From Ectocarpus siliculosus (Eukaryota > Sar > Phaeophyceae > Ectocarpales > Ectocarpaceae), in NCBI GenBank assembly GCA_000310025.1, contig FN649752.1, forward strand, positions 2,144,396 to 2,208,395: DNA of 64,000 nt, in the 5' to 3' direction. Positions 54,970 to 64,000 of this stretch are shown one piece after another. A program made the translations under genes and the position numbers. How positions within the stretch are numbered: the stretch's first letter is position 1; every line of letters begins with the position of its first letter. The notes beneath the pieces were generated by a model. That model made no database searches, was not told the DNA's origin, and saw only the letters and a program-made list of their open reading frames with translations.

Positions 54970-57900
54970 AGTATAACGCTTGGCACGCGAGCGCTCTGGA
55001 GTAAGAGGAGATGCTTGACGGAAAGATTGACGTATTTTCAAAGGGAGTTAGAGGGGGATGACCCAATCTACTATATAGACGGTAAGTGTGCAAGACACTA
55101 CACACTGCTGTAGCACGATAAACAGCAGTGTGGCGTTGATGCCAGCGGATGTACTTTGAACAAGTGAATGGCTACGCGGTGTGAACGTTCCGGAAGGCAT
55201 ACGAGATAAATAGATGTATCTTGTAATCTGCAGCGGAAAAGGCTATTTTTTATTTGTTTATTTTTTTCAGCAAATACATACCAGTGAAACAAACACGAAA
55301 ACGTGTCGGCAAAAAATGAGTCCCATGGGGGACTCCAACAAGGATCGTTCATTCTCGCGTGCTATGTAACCCTCCTACAGTACCTTGTTAGTTACCTGGT
55401 ACAGGTTTTGAGTCCAGAAAAAATCACGTCCGCTCATTGGGAGAGGCTGTACAGTCCCGAGGGCCGAAGGCTGGCATGGTTCGGTATGGATTGTGTCCCC
55501 AAATGCACTGGGGACACTTTCTACAATGAAGCCAAGCCAGCATATTTTTCCAGTACTAGGCTACGTACAGTTTTACCAACAAGGGGACCCGCGGCTTAGG
55601 AGATTGTGTACAGCAAGTCAGAGGTCCAGGAGAGGCACACAGGCATCACACGGCAGTAATCACACGACGTCGTACCACCTCACACTCAAGCATGGTGGAC
55701 CAAGGTTCCCCACGCACGTTTCATGCAGCAGAGCATAGTGGCGACCACGGTGCGGGAAAGAGGCATTTGAGTGCTGTGTCCCCAAAGTGTCCCCATTTGG
55801 GCTTCCAGTATCCCTCACCAGGAGGGTTAACCGCTTCGCTGTTCAGCGGTAAAGCATGTGTCTTCATGTTTTCACATGGGCACGTCGTGCGACAGAATTT
55901 GCAGACAAACTTGACACGTTGGAAAAATTTCCCATGAAAAAATAGTACAGGAGCGACCCATGTGAGAGGTGACAGCAGTGTTCAAGAACGACGATGCTTA
56001 TCTATGCGACACAGAGTTGGTCGGCGAGTACTTCACAATCGAGAAATTGATTCCTCCATCCCATGCGCAATCCAAGACGAACAGCGAACGACCGACACGA
56101 TGCCTCCTTAGCTATGGGTTCGAGTCGCAATGAGTGCGTCAGAGTGCGATCTGACGTTGGATCATCGATATTCGCCTTACAGGAACTGACAGGGATGGGT
56201 GGAAATGGGTGTGGCGTACGGTCTTGACCGCTGACAAGTATTTTGGCAAGTGGTTGATGGTGTGCACAAGCAGTATTATGCATGTTGTACAACGAACATC
56301 AACATCACACCTTTGCCTTTTCTCGATCGGTGCCGAAGCTTTCCATGCACTTAAAGCTTTCCGCCGCGAATTCTCTGCACTCCGACTCCATCTTGCTTGC
56401 CGTCATCGTTTCGCGCGGTTTGAAGCTAGCAGCGTGAGCAGTACAGGCCTCTGCTGTTGCTGTGTCGGGGTTATCCGTCCAGCATCGGGTGCGGTGTAAT
56501 TAAATTCAAAGGTACCCCCATTTTGAGCGTGAACCCGCGTAGCCCCTCTTGGTTGCCTCGCTTTGCCATCCCCAACCGAACATGGAGAACCGGGCCCTTC
56601 GGCTGCCACGGGCGGAACCGTTGCTTCATGTGCCTGTTTCGGCTATCGTCGAGTTCGTATCCAACAGAAGCGAGGTGGGGCTGTGAAATCAGGGCTTAAA
56701 ATATTTTGAAATCCAATGAACAGGCTTGACGGTACTCTGAATCCAAGACAAATATTCGAAAACATTCATCGGCTCACCAAGTGTTCACATCGAAAGCGTT
56801 CATGTTGAGCGGGTACTAAGTTGGTAGAGGACGTAATGGAGCAGCGATTTGCACGTTGGCATGCCCAGATCTGTTGCCGGGGCCGCGCGGTCGAAGGCTG
56901 CAGCTGCCGTCCGAAAACTCCACAAATCTATTGTCCACACAAGTGACGATCCATGCTGCTGTACGCGCTGTCGCAGATAACAGATCTTCATATCATGCAA
57001 CCCGCGGGCGGGTGTACAGCAGTGTTAGCTCACACCAGATAGCCTTTGGACGACCCGCGATTCGGGGGATTAGTAATCGCACGTGGTTCCTTTGCTGTTC
57101 CTCGTGTTTCCTTCGGTCTTTTGTATGTTTCCCGATGCGTGCTATGTAGGCTGAAGTGCTGCTCCGTATCGGAGACCTGGGTCACGAGTTCGACCACCTG
57201 ACGCGCACCCTTGTGCAGTGGCTCGAGCACGAGCAGGTAAGAGACACTCTTTGGGAGAGGGCACACGTAGTCTATTTGGGCACACACACGAGCAGATGTT
57301 GAGGTTCAGGTTTCACCTCGGTATAATGTAGCTTCGTGTATATCACACCCCGCCCACCTGATGTATGTATGATCAAGTCTACGGCGGTATGTCGATGGGC
57401 GGTAAGTTCTTCGTCCGGAGGGGGTGCGAACGCGGTACGATTCGGAGTGGATTTTTGGCGTGTTGTTGGCCCACCGGATGAATCCCTACCAATGAGATGT
57501 CTCTCATTCCCTCCTGCGGTAAATCCTTGGTAGACATACCTCCCTCCCCTCTTCTTTCAAATCAACTCACGCCGGACGGCTTTTTCCCGTGCCGTTGCGG
57601 AACACGATGATAACGAACAGCACCTGACGGCTGATGGCTGTCTGCAGGAGGAGCAACAGCCGGTGGAGGACTCAGGAGAGTCGCTGGTCTTGTCTCTCGT
57701 CCCCCTCGCACGTGAGCTTCTACCAACCCCCTCCCACCAGTTCCAGCGAGAAGTCTGAGGCATTAATAGCCGGGAGAAGACGGTAGCTATAACTGGGGCA
57801 GAGGAAGTGGGCTGAAATGGGCTGAAGAGGAGGGTAATGTTATCGATAGGATAATGAGTGGTCAAGATCTAACAACGAGGGCATGCGAACCATGAGTACG

Positions 57901-60900
57901 CCCTATCCCCGCCCCCCTCCTCCCTGCCTAAGGCGTTTTTGTCTGTGCACCACTATTTTGACATTCATCACAAGACGGCCGCGATGCCGACATGGATCGG
58001 ATTTTTCGTTGGCTGTGGCGTCGTTGCGTAATTTTGGTGAATTTATTCTGCTTGGTTACGGCTCCTGCAGGTGTTCAAGCACCAACAGTTTTGTTTGCTG
58101 GCGTTGTGGTTGCTCATGGTGGTGGTGTCACTGCAGATGAAAGGGCTCCCGTCGTGTGGTCGGCCGATGTGTACGGTTCCTCTGTCCGGGAAGGCTGTCC
58201 GTGAAAACTGCCGAAAATAGTCTGGCGGAATACTCCGTACGCTGGTGGTCGCTTTCGTTTTCGAGACGAACCGCTTGGCTACACCAACACTCCCTATCCG
58301 CTCCAATGCGCAAGTCTTGTCAGGTAGTGGTTTGGTATTTATTTTCCTCACTGTGCCGACGACACCGGGTGGAGTTTGGAGTAGGAAGCGAGACAACCGA
58401 CATACCACAGTCAACGACGTCAACCTACCCTGTCCGTGGGGTGGTGGCGAGGGCTCAGCGTCGGCTTGCGTCTGACGACTTGTGCTGCGGCCTCTTGCTT
58501 GTGTGTCGTGATTGATCCATGTCCCAGACCAGGCGCGGGTGGTCAACAGACACGGAGTCAGGGTGCTGCAGGAGAAGATAACCGAGTGCCTGCAGCAGCT
58601 GCAGAGATACATGGTGGGTGTAGTTCTGAGCGACGGCTTGGGAAAGTGAACCATGTTATTTTACCGTATACCGTCCACCGTGGACCGAGTCTTGACGCCA
58701 GGTTTCGACACACAAAAACGCTACCGCCGAAGATGGTTATTCAGCAGTTTTTTTGGGAGATTTCCGCCGACGCCGTCTTACGGCAGAGACAGGCATCGGG
58801 ACAATCATCACGTGCAGAACACGTCGTGCAGAACACGGGCACCACTGCTGTTTGGCCACAGGGAGAGAGAGCTGGTGCCTTTCGCCACCGGCGATATTTA
58901 CATAGCTCGTGGCTATCGTTATCCTTGAAAAAAAATAAATGGGGCCTGTACACTGTATTATTTGTTTTGTTTTCTCAGATTGCGCTCGTGGTTTGTTTCC
59001 GCACTGCAGAAGAAAGAAGAAAAACAGTAATCATGATGACCGGTCAAGCCGTAACAAGTCGTCTCAATCGGCCTCTTTGCGGTACTGCTGTTTTGTGTTT
59101 TACCTCATTTGCGTGCCATCTGCCAACCTTTGCCGACCCAATACCGCTTTTTTTTTCTGCACAGGACGCCGTCCAAGTTTTCGCCAACCAGAATGCTTCC
59201 TTCTCGCAAGAGCTGCGCCTCTGTGGTCTGGGGGATCGCGCCGAGCAGCGTCGCCGATTGTGAGAGAAGCGTGAATCTAACAGATTGGTACCTGCTGTTT
59301 TCTACTTCGTGGCATGCATTGTTTTTAGTCAGTATCCAAGCAAGAGCGTTTTTCTTCGTTTTTCCTGGTGGAGTTGGAAAGAGGGAAGGTTAGTGTTTAT
59401 TGTTTGCGCCCTCCCCCCCCGTTACCATTTTCGCCACGTGTATCGTGGTTGGTTTCTCCTGCCCCTGATGCTGTGTATCATAAACACTCTGCTTGATTCT
59501 CACGCCATACGCTATGCCTCCCCCCCGCCCCGGCATACTCAACGAATTCCTTTCCCTTGCCACACACCCGGGGGCATCTGTTGATCTTGACGGAAATGGG
59601 CGGCGCTATCATTGTTGTTGTGGTGCGCAGAGCGGAGACCGAGTCGGCCCTGGTACGTCGGCTTGCTAAGTTTCTCGGTGGTTGCGACAGCTTTTACGAC
59701 GAACAGCCGCTGCCCTTGGCGATGCAGTTCGCCGCCGCAGAAGAAGCGGCCGCGAGGACAGCAGTCCCGCCGGCGGAGACGGAGGCCGTTAAATTCAAGC
59801 AACCGGCACCGGTAGTAGCTCCCCGAGAAGGAGCAGCGGCATCCTTACCAGTAGCAGCGCCACAGGAGGAGGAGGAGGAGGTGGTGGTGGAGGAGGAGGA
59901 GGAGGAGCATAGGAAGAAAAAGCGGCACGCCGGCGCGGGGGCGGGAAAGTCGTGCCCGGCGGACGGCCACGACGATGAACCGAAAAGCAACCTCGGCAGC
60001 CGTACGGCTACTACTGGGGGCGCTGCGGGGCGCAAACGCCCCTTGCCACCGACAGGAAGGTCAGTTGTGGCTGTCCCAGAAAGCACCGGCGCCGGCGCCG
60101 CTGGAAAGTCAACAATTGAGCAGCAGCAGCAGCAGCTCTCGCAAGACCAGGAGGGCCGTCTCCACAACGACCCCCCTTTCCTCACACCTCCGGCGATAAT
60201 CGCCGTCGCGCCTGCAACTGGCGGCGGTGGCGGTAGTAGCAGCAGCAGCAAGAACGCGGCCACAAGCGGCGGCGGCGGCGACGGCGGCGGTACCTCCGTG
60301 GGCCCGCGCGGACCGCTCGTAGCCCCGCCCAGCTCCTGCTCGTCGTCGGGGTCCACTCCGAGCAGCGCGTCTATGTCCCCGGCGCTTGTCGGTCCTTCGC
60401 CCTTGCCGACGCCAAAGTTGCTGGTGATGCGGAGGGAGGAGGGCGGGCCCGGCGCCATTTCTGCCGGGGGCACTGCTGCCTTCCGTGGTTGCAGCAGCAG
60501 CAGCAGCAGCAGCAGTAGCAGCAGCAGCAGCAGGAAGCGGGCGAGAGTCGGCGGCGGCGGTGCAGGATTCGCCGAAGCCACGCCCGCGCTCGCTCCTACG
60601 GCCGCTGCCCTTGGTGCTGATGGTTCTGCGCCTCTTTCGGAAGAGCAGCCGAACTCGTCGCCCGGCTCTCTTTCCCCGACGCCGCCCTCGACGAGGGAGC
60701 CGTCGCCGCCGCCGCTGTCCACTCGGGAAGGCTCGGCGGCGTCCTCTGCGACGGACGGCAAAAATTGCGGCGACGACTATTACGACAGTCGTCAAGACCT
60801 TGGGGACCGCGACGACGGCGGCGGCCGGGGGCGCAAGCGGAAGGAGAGGGAAGAGGAGACGGCCGCCGCGGCAGGGAGCGGAGTGGGTGGGGTCGCGGCT

Positions 60901-61506
60901 GGCAGCGTTTTGAGAGGCGCACGCGGTGCCGCCGCTGGCACTGAAGGCGCAGCCAACGACGGAAGAAGTGCGATGCTCGTGTCAGGCGATGGTGGTGCTT
61001 CAGGGTTTGTGTTGCGGGTGCCGGGCGAAGCAGCGGAAGACGGCGGAGACGCTCAAGCAGGCGTAGCCGTGGCGGCGGCGCGAGGGGGGTTGCGCGCGTG
61101 CTCGGCTGAAAAGCCACCGAAGCTGAAGCGGCAGCGGCAGCAGCAGCAGCAGCAGGCAAGCGAGGCACCACGAGCCGACGAGGTAGCAGGGATGCAGGAG
61201 CGTGGGCGGAAGAGCGGAGGAGTAGAGGAGGAAGAACACGAAGAGGAGGAAGAGGAGGAGGGGAAGGAGGAAGAGGAGGAGGAGGAGGAGGAGGAAGAGG
61301 ATATGCCCGACACGGCGGAAACGGTGGAGGATAGCGTGATCCCGGAAGCGGCAGTGGGGCCGCGGTGCTGGGGATCACAGGATGGCGCAGATGAAGCGGG
61401 TGGGACCGATCCCGAAGCGGGCGTGATGGGCGGCGGTGGCAGTGCACGAGTAGGGCGGCGGGCTGGTGAGGCGGGGCGCGATAGTGCAGACCACGCACCC
61501 CGATAG
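54970..61506 (+). CDS. Unrecognised coiled-coil and low-complexity protein
   Basis: Phase-consistent exons: 57150-57236, 57648-57711, 58528-58613, 59165-59259, 59631-61506 (stop). A further exon at about 54970-55081 (LTERLTYFQRELEGDDPIYYID, donor GTAAGT) is probable, but its phase does not join directly to 57150, so an exon between them or a separate gene is implied; the start codon was not found. The N-terminal part is helical: EVLLRIGDLGHEFDHLTRTL, VVNRHGVRVLQEKITECLQQ, DAVQVFANQNASFSQELRL and ESALVRRLAKFLGGCDSFYD. Exon 6 continues into about 600 residues of Ala/Gly/Ser/Glu/Gln low complexity with Arg/Lys-rich patches and a poly-Glu tract (61240-61310), then ends before a plain stop. Long helices plus a disordered tail suit a structural or complex-bound nuclear protein; no family recognised. 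Confidence 0.55.
57759..57918 (+). mobile_element. Degenerate LINE 3' fragment
   Basis: GACGGTAGCT, ACTGGGG, GGAAGTGG, GTTATCGATAGGATA follow, in order, the end of the LINE coding region (51255-51325). A deletion then joins this to a worn tail: GTGGTCAAGATCTAAC, GGGCATGCGAAC, ATGAGTACG, then a C-rich stretch. It lies in the intron between 57711 and 58528, sense to the host gene, 48 bp after the donor. Older than the copy at 50.5 kb. Confidence 0.7.
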
Positions 61507-63040
61507 CGTCACGCCTTCGCCTGCGCCCCCCTGCCTGAGGGAGGAAGGGTTGGAGGGACACAGACGGGCGGGGGCGAGGTGGAGTGTTATCTGGAGATTT
61601 TTCCTCCTCAAGTCGTTCCGTCCACCATTGTATCCTCATGCCCACGGTGGTCGTCCTACCCAATGTTTCGACTTTAACGCAGATGAATTCCTTGAAGCAC
61701 CTCAATGGTTTCACGTATCCGTTATGTTGCCACAGAAGGCTTCGCGCTGATTTTCGAACAAACTTTTAACAACCATAGGGTCGAAAACTACTGCCATACT
61801 TGTGTCGTGTACGGGCGCCATCTCGCGCGTGTGCGTTTGTATGCGCAGGGTGGGCGCACCCTAGCCAAGCGTGAAATGGCGACCGCTGGGGACGCATATG
61901 CGTGAAAGTAGTGTTGGATTGGCATCATGGTGCCACATGTTCTTTGGCATCGGGGTGCTGGTGCTGAGAACAAGTGTTTGTACTCCTATTTGTATGGAAG
62001 AAATTGCTCTCCACTGCTGTAGACGCTGGGGGTGGTGGGGCTTGATGATGCTGATACTGTCCTTTTCGCTCGTACAAAAGATTGGACCCTGGATGACAAA
62101 ATGTTAAATAAAAAGGGGACGGCGGACTTCAAATGGCACATGTGCAGTATGTGCCATCAAGGCCTGCCTCGAAAAGCAGTGTTCGCAATACGCATCGTGT
62201 GGGCCAATAACAAGATCAACAAATAAACGACAGACCGGTGGAATCCAACATACGTTACTATTAACTGGTACATTGGGACGACCTACACAAAATTTCTGCA
62301 AACGAGAAGGGCAACAGAATAGAAAACAGCTGCCAAGATTTTTCTGGAGTACGACACACCCCGACCCACACGAAAAAATACTCAAGCGCCAGAAGACTTT
62401 CTTCATATAGGCGCGTGACAATTTCCAACCGTCTTTGATGCTACGCAACAGACAAGTGCCTGGGACGGCGAGCGAGAGCGGGACGCAAAAAAAGGAAGCA
62501 AATGTTCGTGATGGGAGCTCATCACCGACCACGCGGAGCAACACTAGTGCGTAGTCAGCTTGAAGCAACGCTCTCACGATTCAGGCTCATTCCAAAAAAG
62601 GTGCCCCCGTGCCCCGACCTGCTCAACTCTTGGTCATAGCATATGACCTCGAAGACACATGCAAACATTGCGGACGGATGCGCTCTGCTGTAGTGTACCC
62701 AAATTCTCGTGGAACTCCCTCCTTTATGATGACGACTCTTCCTTCACGCATCGGCACGTGGGAGGTGTGCCTATTTAGCAAGCAGAAATAACTCATCAAG
62801 CGGGGGGACAACACCGAAGCCGCCCGGGCATCTCCGCGTGAAAAGAGAACAAAACAAGGACATTGCCCCCGAACAGCCCACTGCTTACGTACGTCGAAAA
62901 CATCACCACGGACGCAGAGCACAAGAAATGAATGCGCGAACACAGTCGATCGAGACGGCTGCCGATTTCAAAGAAAACAAGAATGCCCCCGCCCGGATAA
63001 GTCAAACACCCTTCCCCCGACAAAAACACGCCTCCTTTCA
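61507..63040. other. Convergent intergenic region
   Basis: Lies between the stop of the coiled-coil gene (plus) and the stop of the partial gene at the right edge (minus); both 3' UTRs should be here. No coding-like frame recognised. Confidence 0.45.
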
Positions 63041-63205
63041 TTACTGCCCGAGCATTTTCCGGAAGGCGTTCTTCTCCTCGTCCGAACCCGCCTGGGCCTG
63101 CGCCATGAGCAGGGCTCGGTTGTCGTGGAGCGTGATAACGTGGCCCGTTTGGAGGTCCTGCACGCACAGGTACACCCATTCCCCCGACTCCATCTTGTTT
63201 GACAC
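63041..63205 (-). CDS. Last exon of an unrecognised gene (partial)
   Basis: 54 codons and a TAA at 63041-63043, preceded by the acceptor CCGCAG (minus strand). It reads VSNKMESGEWVYLCVQDLQT, then GHVITLHDNRALLMAQAQ and ends RKMLGQ. The frame is too short to stand out by length but is compact and protein-like, with a good pyrimidine-rich acceptor. The rest of the gene must lie upstream on the minus strand, beyond 63205 and probably beyond the right edge. Family not recognised. Confidence 0.6.
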   Translation of the reverse strand: MSNKMESGEWVYLCVQDLQTGHVITLHDNRALLMAQAQAGSDEEKNAFRKMLGQ

Positions 63206-64000
63206 CTGCGGCCGACGACGGCGGCCGACAGAGAAATGAAAAAAAAAAAAATGAAAATCATGCGGGTGCTATTTATGCGCATGTCACGGCCGGGGTAAGC
63301 CGCTTCTTGCTTAGACCACCCTCTTACATGCGAGACCTGCAACAACGGTCCCCTTCGTGATGCATGTTCGTTCAACTCTTATCAAGCGGGCACGGCTGTG
63401 GTTGGCACGAATGGATCGTGACGCCTTGTTGTCTACATCCATGGCGCGCAACCGAGACCATCCTGCTGTGCATCGTGGCGCCATCGCCTAGATGGAGGAT
63501 CCGCATGGATGCTCTGTACGCGCCCGAAAACGGCAGCACAACAGCCGCTCTCCCAACCGACTCCGATGACACTACTCTCGCCCTTCAACACACCACACAC
63601 GCACACACACCCTATCGGTAGAACCCCTTGATGTGAGAGCGTGTTCCCGGCCGCTTCTATCCCGCTACGAGCATTGGTCGGCCTGAAATAAGCGCGGTCG
63701 ATGCAAACAAACAAAAAAAGCACGCACCCCCCACACACACTGACGGTGGATAGTCAACTAAAAATAGGCACGCACAATACACGCACTCTGACGTCATTTC
63801 ATAGGTCAGCTGTTAGCGCGGTCGATGCAAACTACTGAAAAATACGCGCGCGCGCACACACACACACACATTTGGAGTGCGTTCACCGTCATCCTCGTTC
63901 CTTCCAACTCTATCGTTCTCATGGTCGTTTTCACAGCAACTTCTCTCGACATTTCGCCTCTAGCCCTGCGTCGTTTGTGGTGGGGAAGAGCAAAACTATC
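63206..64000. other. Probable intron, with CG/CA microsatellite
   Basis: Most likely intron of the partial gene to the left. Holds an alternating (CG)n(CA)n tract at 63844-63870 and shorter (CA)n tracts at 63594-63612 and 63730-63740. GCGGTCGATGCAAAC occurs at 63696 and 63818, each followed by an A-rich, then CA-rich patch. No exon recognised. Confidence 0.4.

Noticed and set aside
55440-55600. Frame ITSAHWERLYSPEGRR as the missing exon between 55081 and 57150
   Set aside because: The reading looks partly protein-like but no acceptor/donor pair gives the needed phase change, and GTCCCCAAATGCACTGGGGAC nearby suggests repeat sequence.
60490-60535. CAG/GCA arrays as CRISPR or other array
   Set aside because: They are trinucleotide microsatellites coding for Ser or Gln runs; there are no spacers, and the genome is nuclear eukaryotic.
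59694-60761. Long minus-strand open frame (355 codons) opposite the coiled-coil gene
   Set aside because: It mirrors the GC-rich, low-complexity plus-strand exon (Ser/Pro/Leu/Ala runs), has no acceptor/donor logic and no protein-like segment. The same applies to frames at 60596-61714 (-), 768-1736 (+) and 41314-42162 (-).

Overview
The window is nuclear DNA of a photosynthetic stramenopile, most likely a brown alga close to Ectocarpus (inference). The grounds are genes with many GT-AG introns of 0.2-2 kb, GC-rich exons with Ala/Gly/Ser/Gln homopolymers and CAG/GGC microsatellites, no operons, and two proteins with the heterokont plastid leader (signal peptide followed by an ASAFAP-like Phe: GTAEC-FAP and RPCGA-FLVP). 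Gene models below were joined by hand from reading frame, splice sites and phase; no transcripts were used.

Layout. 181-11784 (-): very large WD40-repeat protein with EF-hand-like and FN3-like regions. 12304-17880 (+): mitochondrial GTP/GDP carrier (GGC1 type), sharing a 519-bp divergent upstream region with the WD40 gene. A 108-N gap bounded by G runs follows. 20481-25396 (+): plastid creatininase-family amidohydrolase; its first intron holds an opposite-strand membrane-protein gene (21603-22278) whose frame is broken twice. 26915-32089 (-): plastid SufE-MnmA fusion for tRNA 2-thiouridylation, with an antisense tRNA-Arg and a SINE in intron 1. 33138-35744 (+): C-terminal VWA5-type helical region joined to a Tudor-like domain, followed by a small ORF. 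37739-40890 (-): UPF3 of nonsense-mediated decay. 41366-52435 (+): SLX4, scaffold of structure-specific nucleases, divergent from UPF3 across 475 bp. About 54970-61506 (+): unrecognised coiled-coil/low-complexity protein. 63041-63205 (-): last exon of a gene that runs off the right edge.

Mobile DNA sits mainly in introns. A 5'-truncated non-LTR retrotransposon (LINE) in an SLX4 intron shares its 3' tail, including a terminal C run, with LINE fragments and with a roughly 210-bp SINE present at three places. Several C-rich tails lie just upstream of host 3' splice sites. A second, tRNA-derived repeat lies at 52.8-53.1 kb.

The most notable items are the SufE-MnmA fusion, the SINE/LINE pair with C tails at splice acceptors, the nested twice-frameshifted gene, and a one-base frame break in the SLX4 C-terminal domain.
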